Source: an uncultured bacterium (GTDB taxonomy: Bacteria > Krumholzibacteriota > Krumholzibacteriia > LZORAL124-64-63). Taken from it: DNA of 6,894 bases. How positions within the stretch are numbered: the stretch's first letter is position 1; each line of letters begins with the position of its first letter. Under the pieces are notes generated by a model that saw only the letters and a program-made list of their open reading frames with translations, did no database searches and had not been told where the DNA came from. The position numbers were made by a program, and so were the translations under genes. The DNA lies in NCBI GenBank assembly GCA_903847545.1, contig CAINDZ010000322.1:1-6894 (forward strand). The letters are read 5' to 3'. This document shows positions 1 through 5,515 of this stretch, piece after piece.

Positions 1-357
1 ACCGCCACGGCCGCGGCCCTCGCCGCGGCCCTCGCCGCCACGACCACCGCCGCGACCCTCGTCCCGACCGCCACGGCCCCCGCGGCCGCGCCCGGACGAG
101 CCCTCGGCCGTCAGGTCGTGCGCGCGATGGTCGTCGTCGCGCCGACGGTCACGGCCGCCGCTGCGGCCGCCGCGCGTCGAGCGACGCTTGCTGACCAGCA
201 CCTTCGCCTGCCGCGCGCCGATGAAGCCCATGAGCCCGGCGCGGGGCTCCTCCAGCACCTTGATCTCGACTTCGTCCCGCCGCAGCCCCAGCTGCAGCAG
301 GGCTTCGGACACCGCCAGGTCGACGGTCTTGCCCTTGGTTTCGATGGAATCACTCAT
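1..357 (-). CDS. jag: Jag/KhpB RNA-binding protein, N-terminal part (cut by window edge)
   Basis: The minus-strand frame starts at ATG 357-355 and stays open for 119 codons to the window edge, so the C-terminus is missing. Residues about 5-57 read as a Jag N-terminal domain: an IETKGKTVDLAV helix start, an LLQLGLRRDEVEIKVLEEP core and the GLMGFIGARQAKVLV strand. From about residue 58 the protein becomes low-complexity and dominated by Arg and Gly, with GRGRGG, GRGGR and GGRGGEGRGEGRGRGG blocks. In known family members a KH and an R3H RNA-binding domain follow; here they would lie outside the window. Jag/KhpB is a cytoplasmic RNA-binding protein that pairs with KhpA in Gram-positive bacteria. 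The start codon overlaps the yidC stop by 4 nt (ATGA), which indicates translational coupling. A GGAGG lies at 374-370, a rather long 12 nt upstream. The family call is strong; the length and C-terminal domains cannot be seen. Confidence 0.85.
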   Translation of the reverse strand, partial: MSDSIETKGKTVDLAVSEALLQLGLRRDEVEIKVLEEPRAGLMGFIGARQAKVLVSKRRSTRGGRSGGRDRRRDDDHRAHDLTAEGSSGRGRGGRGGRDEGRGGGRGGEGRGEGRGRGG

Positions 358-2156
358 GCGGTTGCCACGCCTCCGACTTTGGGGGTCGTCCTGTGGATCT
401 GCCAGCTCTGGTAGGCCTGCATCACGTTGTTGATGAGCCAGTACAGCGTCAGTCCGGACGGCACGTTGTAGAAGAACACGATCATGAGCACCGGCATCAT
501 GGCGTTCATCGCTGCCATCTGGCCGCCGCCGGTGTTCGGGGTGAACTTGGTCTGGACGTACATCGCGATGCCCATCAGCAGGGGCAGCACGTTGAAGTCC
601 GCGCCGAGGAAGGGCAGCGCGAACGGCAGGGCGAACAGGGCATCGGGCTGGGACAGGTCATGGATCCAGCCGAAGAACGGCTGGCCGCGCAGCGACACGG
701 AGACGCTGAACGCCTGGTAGAGCGCGATGAACACCGGGGACTGGACCAGCAGCGGCAGGCAGCCGGACAGGGGATTGATCTTCTCCTCCTGGTACAGCTT
801 CAGCGTCGCCTGGTTCAGCTTCTCCTTGTCGTTCTTGTACTTCTCCTGCAGGGCCTTCATTTTCGGCTGAAGCTCCTGCATCTTGCGCATGGACTCGGTG
901 GACTTCTTCGTCAACGGGTAGAACATCAGCTTCGTCAGCACGGCGAAGATGATGATGATCACCCCGTAGTTCGGCACCACCTTGTGCATGAGTTCCATGC
1001 CCCAGAGCACGAGCGTCGTGAGCGGCCGGGCCCAGCGCATCCACGACGGGACGTTCAGGCCGATCGTCTTCTCGAGACCCTGGCTGTACGCGACGAGCAG
1101 TTCGGCCTGCTGGGGGCCGATGTAGAGGTCAAGGCCGGCCTCGCCGATGGCGGCGCCGTTGTCGCGACGAGCGGGAAGCTCGATGGCCCAGGTCTGGACC
1201 AGGTGAGCCTGGTCGCCGCCGAGCCGGACGGTTGCCTCGACCGGTCCCCCCTGCCCGCGGGGGACGATGCCGATGACGGTGAAATAGCGGTCCTGCAGGC
1301 CCGCGAAGCGCACCGAGCCCCGCCACTGCCCGGTGACCTTCTCCACGTTCTTGCGGAGCGACTCGCGCTTGAACGTGTGCGTGTCCTCGCCGAGGGCCGC
1401 GAACGAGAGCAGGTTCGGCCGCTCCTGCTTCTCGAGCCGCTCGATCTGCGCGATGCCCTTGTTCCACCCGAACGTGATGGCGTCGGCCGGGCCGGTCTGC
1501 AGCAGCATGGCCCCGGCCGCCGTCGCCTCGCCGCCCAGGCGGATGTCGACGTGCACGCCGTACGTGGCCGGGTCGAACGTGAAGACCTTGGCCACCTCCA
1601 GCCCGCCGCGCGTCAGCCCGCGCAGCACGACCTGCTGCTTCTGGCCGCCGGCCGCCAGGCTCACCTCGGTGCGATCGGCCGTGAACGGGAACGTCGCCAG
1701 GTCGAGCTTGGCCTCGCGGAACGTGACCTGGTCGGCGCCGGCGAACGGCACCTCCTGCGGCACGACCTGCACCGGCCCCCCACGCCAGCTCTTGTGCTTG
1801 AGCAGCTCCCAGCCCACGACCGCGCCGCCGCGCGTGTCGATGCGCGCGCGGTACAGCGGCGTCGTCACGGTGACGATGGCCGGCGCCGACGTCGACGGCG
1901 CAGGCTCGAGCATCTGCGCGGTCGTCAGCGGCGCGGGCGGCAGCAGCGGGTCGACCTGCTGGCCGATGCCCGTCGCGGCCGCGGCCGGCGAGGCCTGCGG
2001 CGTTTCGGCCGTCGTGGTGGTGGTCGCAGGCGCGGTCGCCGTCGCCGCCGGCTTGACCGGTTGCGGGCGCGGGGGCGACAGCTTGTTCATCAGGAGGGGG
2101 TAGCCGATGATCAACAGGAAGATCAGCACGAAGCCGATGACCGGGCGCCTATCCAT
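354..2156 (-). CDS. yidC: Membrane protein insertase YidC
   Basis: This 600-residue protein inserts and folds inner-membrane proteins, alone or with SecYEG. It begins MDRRPVIGFVL, like other Gram-negative YidC proteins, with a first membrane segment at about residues 6-22. A Pro/Thr/Ala-rich linker follows (about 28-95), then a large periplasmic beta domain (about 95-350). The conserved insertase core fills the C-terminus: YGVIIIIFAVLTKLMFYPL (about 397-415), a charged cytoplasmic helical hairpin rich in Lys and Glu (about 416-460), GCLPLLVQSPVFIALYQAF (about 466-484), and further membrane segments near 504-538 and 553-583. Lys409 sits where E. coli has the hydrophilic-groove Arg366, a common substitution. 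I chose ATG 2156 because GGAG at 2169-2166 lies 9 nt upstream. The in-frame TTG at 2162 has only 3 nt of spacing. It overlaps yidD by 8 nt and jag by 4 nt. The large periplasmic domain suggests a diderm cell. Confidence 0.97.
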   Translation of the reverse strand: MDRRPVIGFVLIFLLIIGYPLLMNKLSPPRPQPVKPAATATAPATTTTTAETPQASPAAAATGIGQQVDPLLPPAPLTTAQMLEPAPSTSAPAIVTVTTPLYRARIDTRGGAVVGWELLKHKSWRGGPVQVVPQEVPFAGADQVTFREAKLDLATFPFTADRTEVSLAAGGQKQQVVLRGLTRGGLEVAKVFTFDPATYGVHVDIRLGGEATAAGAMLLQTGPADAITFGWNKGIAQIERLEKQERPNLLSFAALGEDTHTFKRESLRKNVEKVTGQWRGSVRFAGLQDRYFTVIGIVPRGQGGPVEATVRLGGDQAHLVQTWAIELPARRDNGAAIGEAGLDLYIGPQQAELLVAYSQGLEKTIGLNVPSWMRWARPLTTLVLWGMELMHKVVPNYGVIIIIFAVLTKLMFYPLTKKSTESMRKMQELQPKMKALQEKYKNDKEKLNQATLKLYQEEKINPLSGCLPLLVQSPVFIALYQAFSVSVSLRGQPFFGWIHDLSQPDALFALPFALPFLGADFNVLPLLMGIAMYVQTKFTPNTGGGQMAAMNAMMPVLMIVFFYNVPSGLTLYWLINNVMQAYQSWQIHRTTPKVGGVATA

Positions 2157-2439
2157 GGGCAATGTCTCCGTTGGTGAGGGAACAGCAGGCGTGCGTGTCG
2201 TGCGAGCCGGCGGCGTGCTTGTCGCCGCGCGGCGGCACGGGATCGAGGCCGCCCGGATGCCACGGATGGCAGCGGGCCAGCCTCCGCAACGTCAGCCACG
2301 CGCCGCGCACGAAGCCATGCGTGCGGAAGGCTTCCGCGCCGTAGGCCGAGCAGGACGGGTAAAAGCGGCAGGCGTTCGGAAGCAGCGGCGACAGGACGCG
2401 CCGATAGGCCAGGATCAGCAGGTATGGCAAACGCCACAT
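2149..2439 (-). CDS. yidD: Membrane protein insertion efficiency factor YidD
   Basis: This small 96-residue protein belongs to the YidD (DUF37) family, membrane-associated factors that assist YidC-dependent insertion. The family hallmark is plain: an amphipathic N-terminus (MWRLPYLLILAYRRVLSPLL), then CRFYPSCSAYGAEAF (residues 24-38), HGFVRGAW (41-48), and RLARCHPWHPGGLDPVP (53-69). Cys24, Cys30 and Cys57 are the conserved cysteines. The tail after residue 70 (HAAGSHDTHACCSLTNGDIAHG) is not part of the conserved core and has two more adjacent Cys residues. The ATG at 2439-2437 gives the usual family N-terminus, with only a weak AGG as ribosome binding site. Its TAG stop lies inside the start of yidC (8-nt overlap), the typical coupling of these partners. 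The 124 nt between it and rnpA hold nothing I recognise. Confidence 0.95.
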   Translation of the reverse strand: MWRLPYLLILAYRRVLSPLLPNACRFYPSCSAYGAEAFRTHGFVRGAWLTLRRLARCHPWHPGGLDPVPPRGDKHAAGSHDTHACCSLTNGDIAHG

Positions 2440-2563
2440 ACGGACCTGTGTGGTGCTTCGCCCTGGCAGGAAGTACAGGGACGGGCGTGGCGCACCGGTT
2501 AAGTGGCGAGACGGTGCCCGGCGGCGGCGAAGACGACGGCTGCGGACGCGATGGCGCGCAATC

Positions 2564-2980
2564 TCACGTCGTGTGATCGCCCAGCAGCCCGCGCAGCAGC
2601 GTGTCCAGCTCGTCCTGCACCTCAGGTGCGCCGGCCGCGAGGATGTTGCGGCGGGCGACGAGCACGACCCACAGGTTCTGCGGCGGCGCTGCGGCGCCCG
2701 TGTCGGGCGCGGCGGCAGGAACCAGCCTCTGCGACATGCCGCTCAGGTCGGCGGCGGCACCGAGCGTACCCTTGCGGAACGCTTCGCGCAACAACCGCTT
2801 GGCCCGGTTTCTCTGGACGGCGCCGCCGACCTTGCGGCTGGCGACGATGCCCCGGGCCGCCTCGGCGGCGGGCAATAGGTAAACCACCAAAAGGCGCCCC
2901 ACGGACTTGGCGCCTTCGGCGTAGACCTTTTGGAACTCACTCTGTCGAGCCAGCGATCGCCAGGCGATGTTTCCGCTCAT
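2564..2980 (-). CDS. rnpA: Ribonuclease P protein component
   Basis: RnpA is the basic protein subunit that binds the M1 RNA of RNase P and helps it remove 5' leaders from precursor tRNAs. From ATG 2980-2978 the protein has 138 residues. Evidence is the early SLARQSEFQKVYAEGAK segment (residues 9-25; family: L....F..V...G), the strand GRLLVVYLLP (28-37), and the RNA-binding signature ASRKVGGAVQRNRAKRLLREAFR (47-69), in which RNRAKRLLRE (57-66) is the diagnostic basic helix. The last strand and helix are LWVVLVAR (103-110) and the segment around 117-133. Between them sits an Ala/Pro-rich stretch (about 71-101) longer than in most homologues. A TTG 33 nt upstream (3013) would add RPAQRRRRVI but has no ribosome binding site, so I reject it. 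It lies 68 nt after rpmH, probably in the same transcript. Confidence 0.96.
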   Translation of the reverse strand: MSGNIAWRSLARQSEFQKVYAEGAKSVGRLLVVYLLPAAEAARGIVASRKVGGAVQRNRAKRLLREAFRKGTLGAAADLSGMSQRLVPAAAPDTGAAAPPQNLWVVLVARRNILAAGAPEVQDELDTLLRGLLGDHTT

Positions 2981-3048
2981 GATCACCCGCCTGCGTCGCT
3001 GCGCCGGCCGCAACAGGAGGACCGGGGCGAGACTGGGGCCAGGCTGGA

Positions 3049-3183
3049 CTAGGCGGAAATGCGCTTGCGACCCTTGGCCCGGCGCCGGCTCAGCACCAGG
3101 CGGCCGCCACGGGTGGACATCCGCTTGCGGAAGCCATGCCGGCGGGAGCGCTTGGTGTGACTCGGTTGGAACGTCCGCTTCAC
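3049..3183 (-). CDS. rpmH: 50S ribosomal protein L34
   Basis: This 44-residue, highly basic protein is a structural component of the large ribosomal subunit. The sequence reads (M/V)KRTFQPSHTKRSRRHGF, then RKRMSTRGGRLVLSRRRAKG and RKRISA, matching L34 along its whole length (family members have about 44-47 residues). The start is GTG at 3183-3181: a clean AAGGAG lies 6 nt upstream, and MKRTFQPS is the universal L34 N-terminus. A longer in-frame version beginning at ATG 3273 would start upstream of the predicted promoter and add residues foreign to the family. It is the first gene of the minus-strand operon and reads away from the origin, divergent from dnaA. Confidence 0.98.
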   Translation of the reverse strand: MKRTFQPSHTKRSRRHGFRKRMSTRGGRLVLSRRRAKGRKRISA

Positions 3184-3189
3184 GGATCT

Positions 3190-3195
3190 CTCCTT
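3190..3195 (-). promoter_or_regulatory. Ribosome binding site of rpmH
   Basis: AAGGAG on the minus strand, separated by 6 nt from the GTG at 3183-3181. It fixes the non-ATG start of L34. Confidence 0.85.
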
Positions 3196-3223
3196 GGCTG
3201 CGGTCAGATGATGACAGCGGGGT

Positions 3224-3252
3224 ATACTAGCCGCCGAGGGGTGCAGTGTCAA
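3224..3252 (-). promoter_or_regulatory. Sigma70-type promoter for the rpmH operon
   Basis: On the minus strand there is a perfect -35 box TTGACA (3252-3247), a 17-nt spacer, and a -10 box TAGTAT (3229-3224; 4 of 6 matches to TATAAT). Transcription would start near 3217, leaving a leader of about 33 nt that contains the AAGGAG of rpmH. The perfect -35 and ideal spacing make this the best promoter in the window, as expected for a ribosomal protein operon. A DnaA box lies 13 nt upstream of the -35. Confidence 0.8.
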
Positions 3253-3265
3253 GGAAAACACCGGG

Positions 3266-3274
3266 TTATCCACA
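3266..3274 (+). promoter_or_regulatory. DnaA box, perfect TTATCCACA
   Basis: Exact match to the 9-mer DnaA consensus, a single box on the plus strand. It sits just upstream of the -35 of the rpmH promoter, so DnaA bound here could also affect transcription of that operon (inference). Confidence 0.85.
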
Positions 3275-3464
3275 GGCCCAAAACAGCCCGCCCGCCCGGG
3301 AGGGCGCGGGGAGGGGGCGACAAAAATTTCGCCACGCCTCCAACCCGTTATCTTTTAAGGCCCTGCGCGGTCGGCCAAATTTCCGGAGAAAAATCTTGGT
3401 GGACCGCGAAAACGCATGCTAGCTTCGCCCACGGATGGGGAACAACTCAACAGGGCGGCACAAC

Positions 3465-3500
3465 AAGTTATCCACAACGCTTGGTTTTTGTGGATAACTT
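3465..3500. repeat. Inverted pair of perfect DnaA boxes
   Basis: A 13-bp perfect inverted repeat, AAGTTATCCACAA (3465-3477) and TTGTGGATAACTT (3488-3500), separated by 10 nt. Each arm contains a perfect DnaA box (3468-3476 on plus, 3489-3497 on minus). The box centres are 21 bp apart, two helical turns, so two DnaA molecules would sit on the same face of the helix in opposite orientation. It lies directly upstream of the likely dnaA promoter, suiting both origin binding and autoregulation of dnaA. Confidence 0.9.
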
Positions 3501-3501
3501 T

Positions 3502-3532
3502 TTGTTCTGTCGGGCCGGGTGGTTCCTATCCT
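3502..3532 (+). promoter_or_regulatory. Possible dnaA promoter
   Basis: TTGTTC (3502-3507) and TATCCT (3527-3532) are separated by 19 nt, slightly long. Alternatively, TTCTGT (3505-3510) gives a 16-nt spacer. The match is modest. It is supported mainly by its place immediately after the DnaA box pair and about 90 nt before the dnaA start. Confidence 0.35.
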
Positions 3533-3566
3533 GTTTGGTGGCAACGGCTTCGCCGCTGGAGAGCCC

Positions 3567-3575
3567 TGTGGGTAA
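3567..3575 (-). promoter_or_regulatory. Near-consensus DnaA box in the dnaA leader
   Basis: The minus strand reads TTACCCACA, one mismatch from TTATCCACA. It lies 46 nt before the dnaA start. A weak box here would fit graded autoregulation by DnaA, but a single near match may be chance. Confidence 0.45.
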
Positions 3576-3621
3576 TCTGGGTTTGCTGGCGCGATTCTGC
3601 CCCTCGGGGTGTGGGGAATCC

Positions 3622-5025
3622 ATGTCCAATCTGGACGCCTACTGGCCCGAAATCCTGGATATCGTCCGCCAGAAGGTGGCCCAGCAGACCTTCAACACCT
3701 GGTTTGCGCCCCTGCAGCCCGAAAATTCGGGCAACGGGTCGCTCAAGGTGGCCTGCCCCAACCACTTCTTCATGGATTGGTTCAGCGAGCACCATCTGGG
3801 CGTCCTGAACGAGGCGGGCTCGTCCTGTTTCGGGCGCGAGGTGGCGTTCTCCCTGAAGATCCAGGACGGCGCCCCCAGCGAGCTGACCCCGCTGGCCCCC
3901 GAGCCGGAGGAGCGCCCGGCCGCCGGCCGGGTCGACGCCACCGGGGGGGTCCGGCCGGCCGCCACCGAGGCCGCCGTGCCCCGGGCCGCCCAGACGGTGA
4001 ACCTGAACCCCGATTACACCTTCGCCAACTTCGTGGTGGGGTCGGGGACCGACATGGCGTTCGCGGCGGCCACCGCCGTCGCCCGCAACCCGGGCAGCCA
4101 CTTCAACCCGCTGTTCATCCACGGCGGGGTCGGGCTGGGCAAGACGCACCTGATGCACGCGGTGGGCAACGCCATCGCCGACGCGCACCCGCAGCGCCGC
4201 ATCGCGTACGTGACGGCCGAGAACTTCATGAACGACCTGATCGGGTCGATCCGCGACAACCGGACGCCCGACTTCAAGCTGAAGTACCGCAGCGTCGACG
4301 TGCTGCTGGTGGACGACGTGGCCTTCCTGGCCGGCAAGGAGTCCACGCAGGAAGAGTTCTTCCACACGTTCAACGCGCTGTACGACCTGAAGAAGCAGAT
4401 CATCCTGACCAGCGATCGCTCCCCGAAGGAGATCACGACGCTGGAGGAGAGGCTGCGCTCGCGGTTCGAGTGGGGGCTCATCACCGACATCCAGCCGCCC
4501 AACCTCGAGACGCGCATGGCCATCCTGAAGAGGAAGGTCGAGTCCAACAACATCTACATCACCGACGAGGTGATCTCCTACATCGCGGAGAACATCACCG
4601 ACAACATCCGACGCCTTGAGGGGGCGCTGATCAGGTTGCTTGCTTTCGCCAGTCTGACGGGCCGTGAAATCTCACTGGAAATGGCTTCTGAGGTCCTCTC
4701 CTCCTTTTTCCAGGGGAATTCTTCCGGGCCTGTGAAGATCGCCGACGTCATGAAGGTGGTGGCCGACGCCACCGACGTGACGTGCGATCAACTGAAGTCC
4801 AAACGACGCACCCAGGACCTGGCCCGGGCCCGTCAGATGGCGATGTACCTATCACGTGAGCTGACCGGCGCCTCCCTCAACCAAATCGGCCGCGCCTTCG
4901 GCGGCCGCGACCACTCGACCGTCGCGCATGCGTGCCAGAAGATCGGCAAGGATATGGGGGACGACCCGCGCTTCCGCGGGTTCGTGCTCGACCTGCAGGA
5001 CAAGGTGCGCGGCCGGCGCAACTGA
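3622..5025 (+). CDS. dnaA: Chromosomal replication initiator protein DnaA
   Basis: This 467-residue AAA+ ATPase binds DnaA boxes, melts the origin and loads the replicative helicase. Domain I covers about residues 1-82 (WPEILDIVRQKVAQQTFNTWF). Domain II is a Pro/Ala-rich linker (about 83-124). Domain III begins at NLNPDYTFANFVVG (127-140) and contains Walker A GGVGLGKTH (168-176), Walker B VLLVDDVAFLAGKE (227-240), sensor 1 LTSDRSPKE (262-270), the arginine-finger box ERLRSRFEWG (Arg281) and sensor 2 IRRLEGAL (329-336). Domain IV ends with the DNA-binding helix-turn-helix signature GGRDHSTVAHACQKI (427-441). All catalytic residues are present. Small departures from consensus are Ala234 in Walker B, where Gln is usual (DDIQFL), and Ala435 where Leu or Ile is common. 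ATG 3622 gives the normal N-terminus and follows a weak GGGGAA; the open frame continues upstream without family similarity. Confidence 0.98.
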   Translation: MSNLDAYWPEILDIVRQKVAQQTFNTWFAPLQPENSGNGSLKVACPNHFFMDWFSEHHLGVLNEAGSSCFGREVAFSLKIQDGAPSELTPLAPEPEERPAAGRVDATGGVRPAATEAAVPRAAQTVNLNPDYTFANFVVGSGTDMAFAAATAVARNPGSHFNPLFIHGGVGLGKTHLMHAVGNAIADAHPQRRIAYVTAENFMNDLIGSIRDNRTPDFKLKYRSVDVLLVDDVAFLAGKESTQEEFFHTFNALYDLKKQIILTSDRSPKEITTLEERLRSRFEWGLITDIQPPNLETRMAILKRKVESNNIYITDEVISYIAENITDNIRRLEGALIRLLAFASLTGREISLEMASEVLSSFFQGNSSGPVKIADVMKVVADATDVTCDQLKSKRRTQDLARARQMAMYLSRELTGASLNQIGRAFGGRDHSTVAHACQKIGKDMGDDPRFRGFVLDLQDKVRGRRN

Positions 5026-5153
5026 CCGGCCGGCAGAAGATGGTCGTGAGCGTGAACAGCGCCGGCGCCGCAAGCGTCGGCGTTGTTCGTTTCGTGTGCG
5101 TCACGTGCGATCGTGCACAGTGTGCGCGGCGTGATGGCGTGCGCGCGAGGCCG

Positions 5154-5217
5154 GGGAAAACCTTGGATAACTTCGGGGATGTCCTTGGGAAAACCAGGGC
5201 ACGGTCCGGGGTCAACC
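5154..5217 (+). repeat. Three-copy short direct repeat, iteron-like
   Basis: GGGAAAACC occurs at 5154-5162 and 5187-5195, and the variant GGGTCAACC at 5209-5217. Copies 2 and 3 are both followed by AGGG. Start-to-start distances are 33 and 22 nt, multiples of 11, so the copies lie roughly on one face of the helix. No protein known to me binds this motif. A role as a binding site for an origin regulator is inference. Confidence 0.5.
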
Positions 5218-5336
5218 AGGGCGCGCGCGCGGGGTGGGGGAAAGGTGCCGACCTGTCCCGGCGCCATCCCGCAATTATCCCCGCCGGCGAGGGGCGCGAA
5301 ACCGCCGGTTGCCGCCCGCCGGCAGGCCCCAGCGCT

Positions 5337-5356
5337 GGTTATCCCGGTTATCCACC
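5337..5356 (+). promoter_or_regulatory. Tandem DnaA-box-like motifs next to the A+T-rich block
   Basis: GGTTATCC is repeated at 5337-5344 and 5346-5353 with a 9-nt period. The second copy forms TTATCCACC (5348-5356), one mismatch from the DnaA consensus; the first forms TTATCCCGG, with three mismatches. Two same-strand boxes ending 5 nt before an A+T-rich block is the arrangement expected at the edge of an unwinding element. Confidence 0.55.
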
Positions 5357-5360
5357 ACCC

Positions 5361-5390
5361 CTATATCTAGATCGACCTTTTATATAAATA
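5361..5390. other. Candidate DNA unwinding element (DUE)
   Basis: By direct count 23 of 30 bases are A or T, ending in TTTTATATAAATA (5378-5390), 13 consecutive A/T bases. This is exceptional in this GC-rich window. It follows the tandem box-like motifs after a short C-rich stretch, and its first bases read CTA TAT CTA, partly matching the DnaA-trio pattern (3'-GAT-5' triplets on the other strand). TATAAA could instead be a -10 element, so promoter function is not excluded. Confidence 0.6.
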
Positions 5391-5439
5391 CCATGAATGA
5401 AGAGGTCTCCGGAGGGCGCGCGGAGGGGTGATCACACGC

Positions 5440-5468
5440 TTGCCTGCCTGCCTGCCATCGCCTATCAT
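5440..5468 (+). promoter_or_regulatory. Predicted dnaN promoter
   Basis: TTGCCT (5440-5445; 4 of 6 matches to TTGACA) and TATCAT (5463-5468; 5 of 6 matches to TATAAT) have the ideal 17-nt spacer. Transcription would start near 5475, giving a leader of about 40 nt. It implies that dnaN has its own promoter, which fits the 490-nt gap after dnaA. Confidence 0.6.
5441..5456 (+). repeat. TGCC x 4 tetranucleotide repeat in the dnaN promoter
   Basis: Four perfect TGCC units cover most of the -35 and part of the spacer of the predicted dnaN promoter. Gain or loss of one unit would change the spacer by 4 nt. Four units is short for a slippage-prone repeat. Confidence 0.7.
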
Positions 5469-5503
5469 GGCCCTCCCCGAATGATGGCTGCCACACTCCC
5501 CGC

Positions 5504-5508
5504 GGAGG
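5504..5508 (+). promoter_or_regulatory. Ribosome binding site of dnaN
   Basis: GGAGG with 7 nt before the GTG at 5516. It decides for this GTG start. Confidence 0.85.
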
Positions 5509-5515
5509 ACGCGTC

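Larger units (their letters stand above)
3230..3621. other. Origin segment 1 (rpmH-dnaA intergenic region)
   Basis: This non-coding stretch between the divergent rpmH and dnaA holds three perfect TTATCCACA DnaA boxes (3266-3274, 3468-3476, 3489-3497) and one near match (3567-3575). It also has short A+T-rich islands that stand out from the GC-rich surroundings: around 3321-3329 (CAAAAATTT), 3347-3359 (GTTATCTTTTAAG) and 3376-3396. Any of these could unwind, but none is as long or as pure as the block at 5361-5390. Neighbour genes and boxes together make this part of oriC with high probability; the exact borders are my choice. Confidence 0.85.
5026..5515. other. Origin segment 2 (dnaA-dnaN intergenic region)
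   Basis: These 490 nt carry no convincing gene. The first 125 nt are GC-rich and unremarkable apart from a weak 7-bp hairpin over the dnaA stop (5010-5032) that lacks a T-tract. From 5151 on there are a three-copy short repeat, four TTATCC cores (5165-5170 on minus; 5275-5280, 5339-5344 and 5348-5353 on plus), an alternating GC tract (5221-5231), and the A+T-rich block at 5361-5390. The dnaN promoter and leader follow. Origins with DnaA-binding sites on both sides of dnaA and the unwinding element between dnaA and dnaN are known from Bacillus subtilis and Helicobacter pylori. This layout resembles them. Confidence 0.7.

Noticed and set aside
1..110. GCC/CCG-rich repeats at the left edge as a CRISPR or DNA repeat array
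   Set aside because: The repetition is irregular and follows codons for the Arg/Gly-rich Jag linker; there are no spacers or constant repeats.
393..2177. A 594-codon open frame on the plus strand, fully antisense to yidC
   Set aside because: Its translation is rich in Arg, His, Gln and Gly without any recognisable domain, as expected for the opposite strand of a GC-rich gene. yidC on the minus strand is unmistakable.
3184..3273. Longer rpmH starting at ATG 3273
   Set aside because: The predicted promoter lies downstream of that start, and L34 begins at the GTG with a good AAGGAG.
3289..3306. Near-palindrome CGCCCGCCC / GGGAGGGCG in origin segment 1
   Set aside because: It has one mismatch and is made only of C and G runs in a GC-rich stretch. 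No T-tract or neighbouring motif supports a function.
3136..3621. Upstream extension of the dnaA frame to an ATG at 3136
   Set aside because: It would translate through the DnaA boxes and antisense to the start of rpmH, and the extra residues do not resemble DnaA. ATG 3622 gives the normal N-terminus.
5010..5032. Hairpin over the dnaA stop codon (CGGCCGG with CCGGCCG, 9-nt loop) as a terminator
   Set aside because: There is no T-tract after it, and short GC palindromes are frequent in this composition.
5393..5431. A 12-codon open frame beginning ATG AAT GAA after the A+T-rich block
   Set aside because: No ribosome binding site precedes it and it ends before the dnaN promoter; a leader peptide is not supported.
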